Made by a program: the position numbers and the translations under genes. Shown in pieces: positions 8,325-16,362 of a stretch of 51,139 bases of DNA. Origin of the DNA: Lachnospiraceae bacterium. Its GTDB lineage: Bacteria; Bacillota_A; Clostridia; Lachnospirales; Lachnospiraceae. The number at the start of each line of letters is the position of its first letter. The stretch's first letter is position 1. Below the pieces are notes generated by a model, which was not told where the DNA came from, ran no database searches, and was given only the letters and a program-made list of their open reading frames with translations. The stretch spans positions 1 to 51,139 of the forward strand of contig JAFQCI010000101.1 of NCBI GenBank assembly GCA_017416505.1. The letters are read 5' to 3'.

Positions 8325-8392
8325 TTAACTGTTTGCAGGAAAAACAGATATAGTATAAAATACAGACTATGAAGAAAAAGGAGATATGAAAA

Positions 8393-8917
8393 ATGGAACA
8401 AAAAAATCCGATTGTAACCATTACAATGACAACAGGGGATGTAATGAAGGCAGAACTTTATCCTGACATTGCACCAAATACAGTAAAGAATTTTATTTCT
8501 TTGATAAAGATGGGATATTACAATGAATTAATTTTTCACCGTGTAATTCCGAATTTTATGATTCAGGGAGGATGTCCTGAGGGGAATGGAACCGGAGGAC
8601 CTGGATATCATATCAAAGGCGAATTTGCTAACAATGGTTTTGAAAATAATTTAAAACATACTAGAGGTGTTCTTTCTATGGCGAGAGCTCAGCACCCTGA
8701 TTCTGCTGGTTCTCAATTCTTCATTATGCATGTGGATTATCCATATTTAGACGGAGATTATGCAACATTTGGCAAGGTAATCGAAGGAATTGAAGTAGTA
8801 GATAAGATTGCTGAAACTCAGACGAATTTTGCAGACCGTCCTATGACAGACCAAAGAATTGAAACCATGACAGTAGAAACTTTTGGTGTAGAATACGAAG
8901 AACCGGAAACATTATAA
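8393..8917 (+). CDS. ppiB: Peptidyl-prolyl cis-trans isomerase, cyclophilin type
   Basis: This 174-residue cytoplasmic cyclophilin (no signal peptide) speeds cis-trans isomerisation of Xaa-Pro bonds during folding. Family motifs are clear: [13 protein letters not shown] (catalytic Arg), [31 protein letters not shown] (Gln/Phe of the active site), and [14 protein letters not shown] near the end. AAAAAGGAGATATG precedes the ATG. Length and motif order are normal for bacterial single-domain cyclophilins. It stands alone, with its own promoter and a shared bidirectional terminator downstream. The exact paralogue name (PpiA or PpiB) cannot be decided from sequence alone. Confidence 0.93.
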   Translation: MEQKNPIVTITMTTGDVMKAELYPDIAPNTVKNFISLIKMGYYNELIFHRVIPNFMIQGGCPEGNGTGGPGYHIKGEFANNGFENNLKHTRGVLSMARAQHPDSAGSQFFIMHVDYPYLDGDYATFGKVIEGIEVVDKIAETQTNFADRPMTDQRIETMTVETFGVEYEEPETL

Positions 8918-9001
8918 AAGTAAGTGAAGCAGAAGGCTACAAGGATGATATCAATGGTGATTTAAGGAGTTTTCTTGAATCAGCATTGATATGGTAAATA
9001 A

Positions 9002-9050
9002 AAATTAGTCCCTAGAGAATAAAATTTATTCTTTTGGGACTAATTTTTTA
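9002..9050. terminator. Bidirectional terminator between convergent genes
   Basis: AAATTAGTCCC (9002-9012) pairs with GGGACTAATTT (9036-9046), with AATAAA/TTTATT extending the stem inside. T-tracts flank it on both strands, so it can serve both the cyclophilin gene and the convergent membrane-protein gene. Confidence 0.85.
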
Positions 9051-9395
9051 TGATACGTGAAAATGTTTCTTTTCAATCTGGTCATAATAGGCATATAGTT
9101 TCTGAACACCATTTTCTAATAAATAGTAGTGTTTTATGTAAGGAACTAAAAGTCCAAAGAACAAGGCAGCCAGTGCAAATAGACCGAAGGCCGGTGCAAG
9201 ATAGCAGCCTAAAAGTGCCATCATCAGCAACAAGGCAAAGCATACAGTTACGATTAAGTGAATGAATCGTTCATGTTGGAAAAACTGGATTTGTACCAGC
9301 ATTTGTTTTAAGAATGCTTCTCGTTCCTCCTCGGTCATTTCACTATCTTTCATTTTTTCCATGAAAGCCAAATAGGCTCTTAGTCTTTTTGCCAT
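9048..9395 (-). CDS. Small two-helix membrane protein
   Basis: This hypothetical protein has 115 residues. The first 55 residues are charged and helical (MAKRLRAYLAFMEKMKDSEM, EEEREAFLKQMLVQIQFFQ). Two adjacent hydrophobic segments follow (LIVTVCFALLLMMALLGCYL and FGLFALAALFFGLLVPYI), then a polar tail. This suggests a hairpin membrane anchor with cytoplasmic ends. An extended reading frame begins further upstream, but GGGAGG lies 7 nt before the ATG at 9395 and the extension runs through a direct repeat, so the shorter start is chosen. It is divergent from mltG. No function is known. Confidence 0.75.
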   Translation of the reverse strand: MAKRLRAYLAFMEKMKDSEMTEEEREAFLKQMLVQIQFFQHERFIHLIVTVCFALLLMMALLGCYLAPAFGLFALAALFFGLLVPYIKHYYLLENGVQKLYAYYDQIEKKHFHVS

Positions 9396-9451
9396 AGAAA
9401 TTCCTCCCTTGTTTCGCTTTTTTTCCACAAAATGCAATAAAAAATTGTTTT

Positions 9452-9501
9452 CATGGGGTGAAAATACTGTTATACTGTAACCATGGGGTGAAAATACTGT
9501 T
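9452..9501. repeat. Two 20-bp direct repeats in the divergent mltG promoter region
   Basis: CATGGGGTGAAAATACTGTT occurs exactly twice, at 9452-9471 and 9482-9501, 30 bp apart (about three helical turns), between divergent genes. The second copy ends where the -35 region of the mltG promoter should be. This looks like an operator for an unknown regulator. Confidence 0.7.
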
Positions 9502-9517
9502 TGCTCCATGATACCAT

Positions 9518-9523
9518 TATAAT
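9518..9523 (+). promoter_or_regulatory. -10 element of the mltG promoter
   Basis: TATAAT at 9518-9523, 30 nt before the mltG start. The matching -35 position falls on TACTGT inside the second direct repeat and is a poor match to TTGACA, suggesting activator dependence or repressor overlap. Confidence 0.5.
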
Positions 9524-9552
9524 ACATTTTATAAGAATAGGGGATAAAATTT

Positions 9553-10590
9553 ATGAAAAAGTTAATAAAACCGCTTGTGATTTTGGCTGTTATTGGTGCC
9601 ATCATAGCTGTGGTTGCTTCCTATGGTATGGGAATTTATCGTGATTTTATGGAAGATTATAAAGGTGACCACACATACCAGGGCGAAGATTTTACAATAG
9701 AAGTGCCTATGGGGGCAAGTGCCAACAGCATTGGTTTACTGCTAAAGGAACATGGAGTCATTACTTATGAAAAGGCTTTTGTTCAAAGAGTGAAGGAATC
9801 AGAATATAATGGTAAGATGAAGTATGGTACTTATACCATTACCAAAGGAATGACCATTGATGACATGATTGCATTGATGTCAACCGGGGATGACAGGGAA
9901 ACTTTGAAATTTACCATTCCGGAGGGATATTCCATTGAAATGATGGCGGAGAAGCTGGATTCGGAAGGAATCTGCAGCAAAGAAGATTTTCTTGAGGCAG
10001 TAGAAGCTACGGATTATGATTTTGATTTTCTTGATTTTACTCAGGTAGAAGGAACGAAATATTATTTACAGGGATTTTTATTCCCTGCTACCTACGAGAT
10101 TTTCGTAGGGGAAACTGCTCATGATATTGTAAATCGTATGTTAAAAGCCTTTGATGCCCGATATACAGAGGAAATGCAGGCAAAGGCAGAGGAACTTGGT
10201 ATGAGTACCTATGAAATCGTTACCATTGCATCTATTATTGAGAGAGAGGCAAAACTGCAGGAAGAACGTCCTACGATTTCAGGAGTTATTTATAATCGTT
10301 TGAATATTGATATGAAGCTTCAAATGTGTCCAACGGTACTTTATCCATTAACAGATGGAATGTACAATGTAAGTCAGGTATTATATGATGATTTAGAGAT
10401 AGAATCTCCATATAATACTTATAAATATGAGGGTCTTCCTGTGGGACCGATTTGTTCACCGGGGGCAGCTTCTTTAGAGGCAGCAGTGAATCCGGAGAGT
10501 CATTCTTATTTATTCTATCATACAGATAATGAAGAAACGGGAAGTCATGTTTTCTCGGAAACTTATGAGCAACACCAAAGTACAAGATAG
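9553..10590 (+). CDS. mltG: Endolytic murein transglycosylase MltG (YceG-like)
   Basis: This 345-residue membrane-anchored lytic transglycosylase is thought to cut nascent glycan strands and so set peptidoglycan chain length. Residues about 5-25 form one N-terminal transmembrane helix. A LysM-like region (FTIEVPMGASANSIGLLLKE) follows, then the YceG catalytic domain with FTIPEGYS, LQGFLFPATYEI, the catalytic Glu230 in ASIIEREA, GVIYNRL and LQMCPTVLY. Toward the C-terminus are SPYNTYKYEGLPVGPICSPG and YLFYH...GSHVFSETYEQH. Length and motif order are typical. It appears monocistronic, with a weak intergenic region before the ABC transporter genes. Confidence 0.93.
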   Translation: MKKLIKPLVILAVIGAIIAVVASYGMGIYRDFMEDYKGDHTYQGEDFTIEVPMGASANSIGLLLKEHGVITYEKAFVQRVKESEYNGKMKYGTYTITKGMTIDDMIALMSTGDDRETLKFTIPEGYSIEMMAEKLDSEGICSKEDFLEAVEATDYDFDFLDFTQVEGTKYYLQGFLFPATYEIFVGETAHDIVNRMLKAFDARYTEEMQAKAEELGMSTYEIVTIASIIEREAKLQEERPTISGVIYNRLNIDMKLQMCPTVLYPLTDGMYNVSQVLYDDLEIESPYNTYKYEGLPVGPICSPGAASLEAAVNPESHSYLFYHTDNEETGSHVFSETYEQHQSTR

Positions 10591-10639
10591 ATGGTGAATA
10601 GGAAATGGTAGAGCTAAAATATTTTGAATCATTTAATAT

Positions 10640-10665
10640 AAGTTTTGGATAGTTTCGTAATTGCC
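10640..10665. repeat. Partial copy of the ATAGTTTCG-type repeat
   Basis: The segment from AATATAAGTTTTGG to GATAGTTTCGTAATTGCC matches one end of the 91-bp inverted-repeat element at 23201-23291. The other end here is degenerate. Confidence 0.5.
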
Positions 10666-10720
10666 GATTACCTATGGATGCTGAAAGGAAAAGGCAGAGG
10701 ATTTGGAAGGGGTGAAAGAC

Positions 10721-11647
10721 TTGGAAGACATGGTGTTACAGCTAAAAGGAATTAAGAAACGCTATGGTTCCCAACAGGTTTTAAAGCAGGTGGATATTAC
10801 CATTCAAAAGGGACAGATTTATGGTCTGGTAGGAAAGAATGGAGCAGGTAAGACTACCTTGATGAGGATTTTAACCGGACTTACCAAACAACAGGCTGGA
10901 AGTATGTGGCTGTTAGGGGAAGATGGAAAGAATGGTTATGATGCAGCAAGAAAGAAAATGGGGTCTATCATTGAAACTCCTAGCTTTTATCCGTTTTTTG
11001 ACGGAAAAACGAATTTAGAGTATTATAACCAGCAGTTGGGCGGCAAAGCAAATGTGGATGAAGTTCTGGATTTGGTTGGGTTAGGAAAGAGTGGTAAGAA
11101 GAAGTTTAAAAACTATTCCCTTGGAATGAAGCAAAGACTGGGAATTGGACTGGCTATCTTAAATGACCCGGATTTTCTGGTTCTGGATGAACCTATTAAT
11201 GGACTGGACCCTATGGGAATTGTAGAGGTGCGTAATTTAATCCGTAAGTTAAATCAGGAAAGAAATATTACCATTATTATATCTTCTCATATTTTGGGAG
11301 AACTTGAGTCTATTGCTACGAATTATGGTTTCCTTGACAAAGGAATAATTTTAGAAGAATTAAGCAAAGAGGAGCTTGAGCATAAGTGCCGCCCTAACTG
11401 GAAAATCAGGGTAAATGAACCGGATAAGGTGCTTGCTCTTATAAAAGAAAAATACGGATTCTCTCAAATAGAAAGAGACGAGGGAAGTTTGGTGATAAAA
11501 GAATTGTTATCAAACCCGGAACAGCTTACCAGAGAAATCGTGGAGAAGGGATATGATTTATACGAATTTGCCATGATAAATAAGAGTCTGGAATCCTATT
11601 ATCTGGATTTGATTGAGGATAGTAAGAATGGGAGGGAGAACGTATGA
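10721..11647 (+). CDS. ABC transporter ATP-binding protein, bacitracin/lantibiotic-exporter type
   Basis: This is the nucleotide-binding subunit (about 308 residues) of a two-gene ABC exporter with the downstream permease. All ABC motifs are present: Walker A GKNGAGKTTL, Q-loop region IIETPSFYPFFDGKTNLEYY, signature YSLGMKQRLGIG, Walker B FLVLDEPINGLDP and switch histidine in IIISSHILGEL. The C-terminal about 90 residues are the regulatory tail seen in BcrA/LanF-like proteins. The start is uncertain. AAGGGGTGA stands 6 nt before the TTG at 10721, chosen here; an ATG at 10730 and a TTG at 10703 are alternatives. The stop overlaps the permease ATG by 4 nt, indicating coupled translation. Substrate is unknown; bacitracin or lantibiotic-like export or immunity is only a family-level guess. 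Confidence 0.88.
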   Translation: MEDMVLQLKGIKKRYGSQQVLKQVDITIQKGQIYGLVGKNGAGKTTLMRILTGLTKQQAGSMWLLGEDGKNGYDAARKKMGSIIETPSFYPFFDGKTNLEYYNQQLGGKANVDEVLDLVGLGKSGKKKFKNYSLGMKQRLGIGLAILNDPDFLVLDEPINGLDPMGIVEVRNLIRKLNQERNITIIISSHILGELESIATNYGFLDKGIILEELSKEELEHKCRPNWKIRVNEPDKVLALIKEKYGFSQIERDEGSLVIKELLSNPEQLTREIVEKGYDLYEFAMINKSLESYYLDLIEDSKNGRENV

Positions 11648-12423
11648 TAGCATCATTAAAAGCAGAATGGTATAAATTAACGCATCGTGCCTATCCCTTT
11701 ATATTCTTGTTTATTTCCATGGGATGTGCAGTAATGATTGCTTTGGTAACAAAGCTTTTACTTCCTATGATGGAGCATTTTAATATGGGTTATGATGCCG
11801 GACAGGTTCTGGATATGGGGTTTTATGCCTCCAGTAATATTGTATGGTATCTGTTGATTATAACAGAGGATATGGCTTTTACCAGTGAATATAAATTCCG
11901 CACCATGAAAAATGTGATTACTCGTGGGGAAAACAGAACGAAATTATATTTATCCAGACTTTTCATGGGGTGTGCAGTGCTTGTGATTGGTGTGGTATTG
12001 GTTACTTTGGTTTATATGGTGAGTGTCAGGATTTTTTATGGAGCAGACCCTACCCTTACTGTGGAAGGATATTTAGACCTTGCAAAACAGGTGCTTTGTG
12101 GATTGTTTTTATGGTTGGGAAGTCAATCTTTGATACATATGATGGCATTTTTGATTCCAAATGAAATGCTTTGGGGTTGCGGCTATCTGGCAATTTTCAC
12201 TTTTCTTCCTAATGGTGTCTGGATTTTAAAAAGTGTGTTTGGTGATAATGTGGCATTGGATTTATTTTCAGATGCATTATTAACAACCCAAATGACGAAT
12301 CTGGTTAATGATGGTGTGCAGGATGGAGGAACTATTTTAACCTGCTTTTTGATGGGTGTTGCTTATATGATAGTAACAACCCTGGTTGGAATTTTCTTTT
12401 TCCGAAAGAAGGAAGTGCGGTAG
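11644..12423 (+). CDS. ABC-2 type transporter permease
   Basis: This 259-residue integral membrane protein has about six hydrophobic segments (AYPFIFLFISMGCAVMIAL; SSNIVWYLLIITEDMAF; CAVLVIGVVLVTLVYMVSV; LCGLFLWLGSQSLIHMMAF; CGYLAIFTFLPNGVWIL; FLMGVAYMIVTTLVGIFFF). It starts inside the last codons of the ATPase gene (ATGA overlap), so the two form one transporter. The N-terminal MIASLKAEWYKLTHR is characteristic of ABC-2 permeases of the BcrB/YxdM size class. The transported molecule cannot be told from sequence. Confidence 0.85.
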   Translation: MIASLKAEWYKLTHRAYPFIFLFISMGCAVMIALVTKLLLPMMEHFNMGYDAGQVLDMGFYASSNIVWYLLIITEDMAFTSEYKFRTMKNVITRGENRTKLYLSRLFMGCAVLVIGVVLVTLVYMVSVRIFYGADPTLTVEGYLDLAKQVLCGLFLWLGSQSLIHMMAFLIPNEMLWGCGYLAIFTFLPNGVWILKSVFGDNVALDLFSDALLTTQMTNLVNDGVQDGGTILTCFLMGVAYMIVTTLVGIFFFRKKEVR

Positions 12424-12437
12424 AAAGAAAAATAAAG

Positions 12438-12463
12438 GTTACTGTTCACGTGTGAACAGAAAC
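12438..12463. repeat. Palindromic intergenic repeat, 26-bp form
   Basis: GTTACTGTTCACGTGTGAAC followed by AGAAAC; one mismatch from the perfect palindrome at 19658-19683. It lies between the permease stop and its terminator. Confidence 0.8.
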
Positions 12464-12467
12464 AAAT

Positions 12468-12505
12468 AAAGCCCCGGCTCAGTGAGAGTCGGGGTTTGTT
12501 TTATT
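12468..12505. terminator. Bidirectional GC-rich terminator
   Basis: AGCCCCGGCTC and GAGAGTCGGGGTT pair around a short AGT loop, followed by TGTTTTATTTT on the plus strand and preceded by AAATAAA, giving a T-tract for the minus strand. It separates the convergent permease and kinase genes. Confidence 0.9.
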
Positions 12506-13070
12506 TTGATAAGATATAGTTTACTGTTTTTTCAAGAGAATTCTTGTATTCTTCGTCAGAAGAGTTAGGGAATACTACTAATTCAGGAATATTAGCTGGT
12601 CTGGTAAAATCACAGCTTGCGATGTATTCATCCCAGTTTTCTAATTTCCAGGTATCACGGTCAGAATTTCTCTTAATCATACGCTGACGGCATACTTCAG
12701 GGTCAGTTTCAACCCAGATAAGAACTAATTCAGCACCTTTTCCTGCTAAAGTCTTACGAAGCTCAGCCATCCAGTCTAAGTTACGGATTTCATCCGTGAA
12801 TGGGGCATTGATTAATACCATATTTGCATAATCTAAAGCTTCTAAAGCTAAATCCAAAATAACATTATATTCGTAATCACGAATATTCTTTTGGAAGAAG
12901 TCTGAACTACGGTTATATTCTTCTCCAGCTACAACGAAAATCTGCTTTGAAAGTCCAATTAAAGTGTCTTTATCTAAGTATACGATATTCTTTAATGCTT
13001 TTGACAATTCTTTTGAGATAAAAGTTTTTCCACAAGCTGGTGGAGAAGTTACAAGGATTAATTTTTTCAT
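12501..13070 (-). CDS. P-loop kinase/ATPase, AAA_33-like
   Basis: This 189-residue cytoplasmic protein resembles small nucleoside- or shikimate-kinase-like P-loop proteins. The P-loop is SPPACGKTF (residues 9-17). An Asp-containing segment YLDKDTLIGLSK follows, then VLINAPFTDEIRN (Walker B-like strand), the lid segment ETDPEVCRQRMIKRNSDRDTWK with several Arg residues, and VVFPNSSDEEYKNSLEKTVNYIL at the end. GGAGTGG precedes the ATG by 7 nt. The family contains kinases for diverse small molecules and RNA ends; the substrate here is unknown. It is transcribed alone from a consensus promoter. Confidence 0.75.
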   Translation of the reverse strand: MKKLILVTSPPACGKTFISKELSKALKNIVYLDKDTLIGLSKQIFVVAGEEYNRSSDFFQKNIRDYEYNVILDLALEALDYANMVLINAPFTDEIRNLDWMAELRKTLAGKGAELVLIWVETDPEVCRQRMIKRNSDRDTWKLENWDEYIASCDFTRPANIPELVVFPNSSDEEYKNSLEKTVNYILSK

Positions 13071-13134
13071 TGGTTTTCCACTCCATTATCTATATATTTT
13101 TTTCGTTATTTATTTAAAGGTACAATACATTACA

Positions 13135-13162
13135 ATTATACAACATGAAAAAAAATAGTCAA
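13135..13162 (-). promoter_or_regulatory. Promoter of the P-loop kinase gene
   Basis: Minus strand: TTGACT (13157-13162), 16-nt spacer, TATAAT (13135-13140), about 65 nt before the start codon. Confidence 0.7.
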
Positions 13163-13199
13163 TAATTAATTAGAAAAAAAGAATGACAAATTAGGGGGA

Positions 13200-13232
13200 G
13201 TTACTGTTTACGAGGCACGAGTGAACAGTAAC
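13200..13232. repeat. Palindromic intergenic repeat, 33-bp form
   Basis: Identical over all 33 bp to the copy at 8216-8248 (GTTACTGTTTACGAGG to CACGAGTGAACAGTAAC), here between the kinase promoter and the structured leader RNA. Confidence 0.85.
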
Positions 13233-13376
13233 GAGTTACAAGAAAATTATGGTAAGCGGAAGGCATAAAAATGAACAAAATATGAATAAACCTTAAACAA
13301 AAACCGGATAAAAAAAAGAACAAATTATGAAAAATTGCAGTTCACGCATAATTTATTGCGTTTCACACCTTTTTAA

Positions 13377-13405
13377 TTGAAAAAAAAAATCGAATCGGTT
13401 ATAGT
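13377..13405 (+). promoter_or_regulatory. Consensus promoter of a leader or small RNA upstream of pncB
   Basis: TTGAAA (13377-13382), 17-nt spacer, TATAGT (13400-13405). Transcription should start near 13412, about 300 nt before the pncB start codon. Confidence 0.75.
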
Positions 13406-13411
13406 AAACAC

Positions 13412-13594
13412 AAGTTAAGCGACAAGAAAAATTCAACTCATGAAAGTTTTCACCGACAGACATGACCGAAGGGGCTGCAAGGTTTCACCGCCTGCAGGTT
13501 TGAATTTTTAATAATATATTTGCTCCAAGAAAACTTTATATGAATAATAGTTAGTAGCTGATTAGAATTTCTAATCAGCTACTTGTAGTTTTAG
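13412..13594 (+). ncRNA. Candidate structured leader RNA or small RNA upstream of pncB
   Basis: From the predicted start near 13412 to an intrinsic terminator at about 13594 there is no convincing ORF but a folded region. AAAAATTCAA (13427-13436) pairs with TTGAATTTTT (13500-13509) as a closing stem. Inside are two hairpins, TCATG/CATGA and CTGCA/TGCAG, each with a similar TTTCACCG loop, giving a three-way junction. This layout (consensus promoter, folded domain, terminator, then a metabolic gene) fits either a riboswitch-type attenuator for the NAD-salvage gene pncB or a free-standing small RNA. It was not recognised as a known riboswitch class. Confidence 0.5.
13554..13594 (+). terminator. 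Intrinsic terminator at the end of the leader RNA
   Basis: A perfect 12-bp stem, GTAGCTGATTAG (13554-13565) with CTAATCAGCTAC (13571-13582), is followed by TTGTAGTTTT. It lies between the leader RNA and pncB, so pncB needs readthrough or its own promoter; a TATAAT at 13628-13633 could provide the latter. Confidence 0.8.
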
Positions 13595-13713
13595 GAGTTT
13601 TAGAGTAAAATCGAACATATGTAGTATTATAATGAGGATAGAGGTTTGGGATAAAGCAAAGAAAGGATAAGTGTGGCTTCGTAATTTGGCTTATGAAATG
13701 CACAGGTGGAAAA

Positions 13714-15162
13714 ATGGCGAGAAATTTAACTTTATTAACAGATTTATATGAACTTACCATGATGCAGGGATATTTTTGTTCCCAGAAGAATGAAACAGTA
13801 GTATTTGATTTGTTTTACCGGAAGAACCCTTCCAATGGGGGATATGCCATTGCGGCAGGACTGGAACAGGCAATTACTTATATAAAGGAACTTTCTTTTT
13901 CTTATGATGATGTAGAGTATTTGCGAAGCCTTCAGTTGTTCAGCGAAGAATTTTTAGAGTATTTGATGGGATTTCATTTTACCGGGGATATCTATGCTGT
14001 GGAAGAGGGAACTGTAGTATTTCCAAAGGAACCATTGATAAAGGTAGTAGCGCCGATTATGGAGGCACAGCTGGTGGAAACCGCCTTATTAAATATCATC
14101 AATCATCAAAGTTTGATTGCCACTAAGGCTTCCAGAGTTTGTTTTGCGGCAAAGGATGCGGCAGTAATGGAATTTGGATTAAGAAGGGCACAGGGACCGG
14201 ATGCAGGTATCTATGGAGCAAGAGCGGCGGTTATCGGGGGACTAAACGGTACTTCTAATGTATTGGCAGGCAAGATGTTTGATATTCCTGTCATGGGTAC
14301 TCATGCTCATAGCTGGATTATGAGTTTTAAAGATGAATACACTGCATTTTTAGAGTATGCCAATAAATATCCAAAGAATTGTATTTTACTGGTGGATACC
14401 TATGATACCTTAAAATCAGGAGTACCTAATGCGATTCGTGTATTTCAGGAGAAGAAAGAGCAAGGTGTGACTTTCGGGCAATATGGAATCCGCCTGGACA
14501 GTGGAGATTTGGCATATCTTTCTAAGAAAGCAAGAAAAATGTTGGATGCAGCAGGGTTTGAAGATGCGGTTATCTGTGCCTCTAGTGATTTGGACGAATA
14601 TTTGATTGACAGTTTAAATGTGCAGGGGGCAAGAATTGATTCCTGGGGAGTAGGAACTAATCTGATTACTTCTAAGGATTGTCCTTCTTTTGGAGGCGTT
14701 TATAAGCTGGCAGCCATTTTAAAGGAAGATGGCACCGTAGAAAATAAAATTAAAGTATCAGAAAATCCTGCGAAAGTTACCAATCCGGGGAACAAGACGG
14801 TATTTCGTTTCTATGATAAGGAAAGTGGAAAGATTAAGGCAGATTTGATTGCATTGGCAGGGGAAAGTTATGAACCAGAAAAGGATATTGAAATCTTTGA
14901 CCCTGTGGATACCTGGAAGCGAAGTACTTTAAAAGGGGGAACTTATGAAGTTCGTGAATTGCTGGTTCCTATCTTTAAAAAGGGACAGTGCATTTACAAG
15001 AGTCCGTCTGTGATGGAAATGCGGGAAAAATGTAAAAAAGAACTGGCTACTTTATGGGAAGAAAGCAGACGTATCGTGAATCCTCAGGAAGTTTATGTGG
15101 ATTTGTCTGAGCCTTTATTTGAATTGAAAAATGAATTGTTGGAAAATAGAAATAAAAAGTAG
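13714..15162 (+). CDS. pncB: Nicotinate phosphoribosyltransferase
   Basis: This 482-residue cytoplasmic enzyme of NAD salvage joins nicotinate with PRPP, using ATP, to give nicotinate mononucleotide. Recognisable family segments are LLTDLYELTMMQGYF at the N-terminus, VFDLFYRKNPSNGGYAIAAG, EFGLRRAQGPDAG, GGLNGTSNVLAG, PVMGTHAHSWIMSF (phosphorylated-His region), LVDTYDTLKSGVPNA, IRLDSGDLAYLSKKAR and GVGTNLITSKDCPSFGGVYKL. AGGTGG stands 5 nt before the ATG at 13714; an upstream ATG at 13693 lacks a site. The yhaO-like gene begins 12 bp after its stop, so the three genes to 18811 may be cotranscribed. Confidence 0.95.
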   Translation: MARNLTLLTDLYELTMMQGYFCSQKNETVVFDLFYRKNPSNGGYAIAAGLEQAITYIKELSFSYDDVEYLRSLQLFSEEFLEYLMGFHFTGDIYAVEEGTVVFPKEPLIKVVAPIMEAQLVETALLNIINHQSLIATKASRVCFAAKDAAVMEFGLRRAQGPDAGIYGARAAVIGGLNGTSNVLAGKMFDIPVMGTHAHSWIMSFKDEYTAFLEYANKYPKNCILLVDTYDTLKSGVPNAIRVFQEKKEQGVTFGQYGIRLDSGDLAYLSKKARKMLDAAGFEDAVICASSDLDEYLIDSLNVQGARIDSWGVGTNLITSKDCPSFGGVYKLAAILKEDGTVENKIKVSENPAKVTNPGNKTVFRFYDKESGKIKADLIALAGESYEPEKDIEIFDPVDTWKRSTLKGGTYEVRELLVPIFKKGQCIYKSPSVMEMREKCKKELATLWEESRRIVNPQEVYVDLSEPLFELKNELLENRNKK

Positions 15163-15174
15163 GGGTGAATTGTT

Positions 15175-16362
15175 GTGCAGACGTTGAAAATCATTCATTG
15201 TGCCGATGCACATCTGGGTTCGGATATTCGTTCTTTAGGACATTTAGGTGCCAGAAGAAAGATGGAAATCCGCCAATCCTTCTTTCAAATTCTTAAACTG
15301 TGCGAGGAAGAAGGTGCGGATTTGCTTTTGATTGCGGGGGATTTGTTCGACCAGCCTACACCGGAGCCGGAACTGGTGCATCAAGTCATAGAGCAGATGG
15401 AAAAAATACCTCAGACCAGAATTTTTATTTCTCCGGGCAACCACGATTATATTTGCAGAGACTCTTGTTATTTGACAGCAGAATGGCCGAAGAATGTTAC
15501 TATTTTCCAAGGGGCATATGAGTGTGTTACCATAGAAGAATTACAGGTAAATGTGTTTGGAGCGGCATTTCAGGGCGTAAATCAGGAAATTCCATTGTTA
15601 AAGAAGAAGGAAGAAGCCATTGGCTATGTGGAAAATGATTATGTGAATCTTGGAGTGTTACATGGGGATTTGGTTTCTTCTGCCTTAGGCAGTACTTATA
15701 ATCCTATTACCATAAAACAAATAGAACATTCGGGACTTGATTATCTGGCATTGGGACATATTCATCTTCGCAGCGAGGTAAAAAAAGCCGGAAATACTTC
15801 TTATAGTTACCCTGGCAATCACGATGGAAGAGGCTTTGATGAATTAGGAGAAAAAGGAGTTTATGTAGGAGAAATCAGAAAAGCCTTTTTGGATTTCGAA
15901 AAGCAATTTCATTTTAAGGAAATGGGAAGCAGAAGATACTTAGAAGTAAAGTTTGAACCGGGAAGATTCATGGGAGAAGAAACGGTCAGCGAAGAAGAAA
16001 TTGCCAGAGCCATTCAAAAGGAACTGGAGGCTTTGGATGTTAAGAGATGGCAGGAGAATCTTTATAAAGTAATTTTAACCGGGGATATGCGGGAAAATGT
16101 GGTATTAAGCATAGAGGGAATCAAAAGCTGGCTTTCGGAAGTGTTTTTCCTAAAAATCAAGGACCGGACAAGAATTACAGTAGACTATGAACAGGTGGCG
16201 AAACAGCGTACCTTAAAGGGAATGTTTGTGGCGAAGATGTTAAAAGGAATTAAAGAAGCCAAAAGCAAGGGAGAAACCGAAAAGCAGGCTGTTTTAGAAG
16301 AGGCTTTGTCCATTGGATTAAAGGCATTTTACACGGAGGTTGGCTACGATGTGGATGAATAA
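15175..16362 (+). CDS. yhaO: YhaO/SbcD-like DNA repair metallophosphoesterase
   Basis: This 395-residue protein is a calcineurin-like nuclease subunit of the Mre11/SbcD group. Metal-binding motifs in order are CADAHLGS (DxH), LIAGDLFDQP (GDxxD), SPGNHDY (GNHD), LHGD and ALGHIHLR (GHxH). The C-terminal half, about residues 235-395, is the capping and partner-binding region. The GTG start follows AGGGGTGA by 8 nt. The stop codon overlaps the start of the yhaN-like gene, as expected for a two-subunit nuclease-ATPase that processes DNA ends. The exact biological role of the YhaO/YhaN pair in Firmicutes is poorly known. Confidence 0.88.
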   Translation: MQTLKIIHCADAHLGSDIRSLGHLGARRKMEIRQSFFQILKLCEEEGADLLLIAGDLFDQPTPEPELVHQVIEQMEKIPQTRIFISPGNHDYICRDSCYLTAEWPKNVTIFQGAYECVTIEELQVNVFGAAFQGVNQEIPLLKKKEEAIGYVENDYVNLGVLHGDLVSSALGSTYNPITIKQIEHSGLDYLALGHIHLRSEVKKAGNTSYSYPGNHDGRGFDELGEKGVYVGEIRKAFLDFEKQFHFKEMGSRRYLEVKFEPGRFMGEETVSEEEIARAIQKELEALDVKRWQENLYKVILTGDMRENVVLSIEGIKSWLSEVFFLKIKDRTRITVDYEQVAKQRTLKGMFVAKMLKGIKEAKSKGETEKQAVLEEALSIGLKAFYTEVGYDVDE

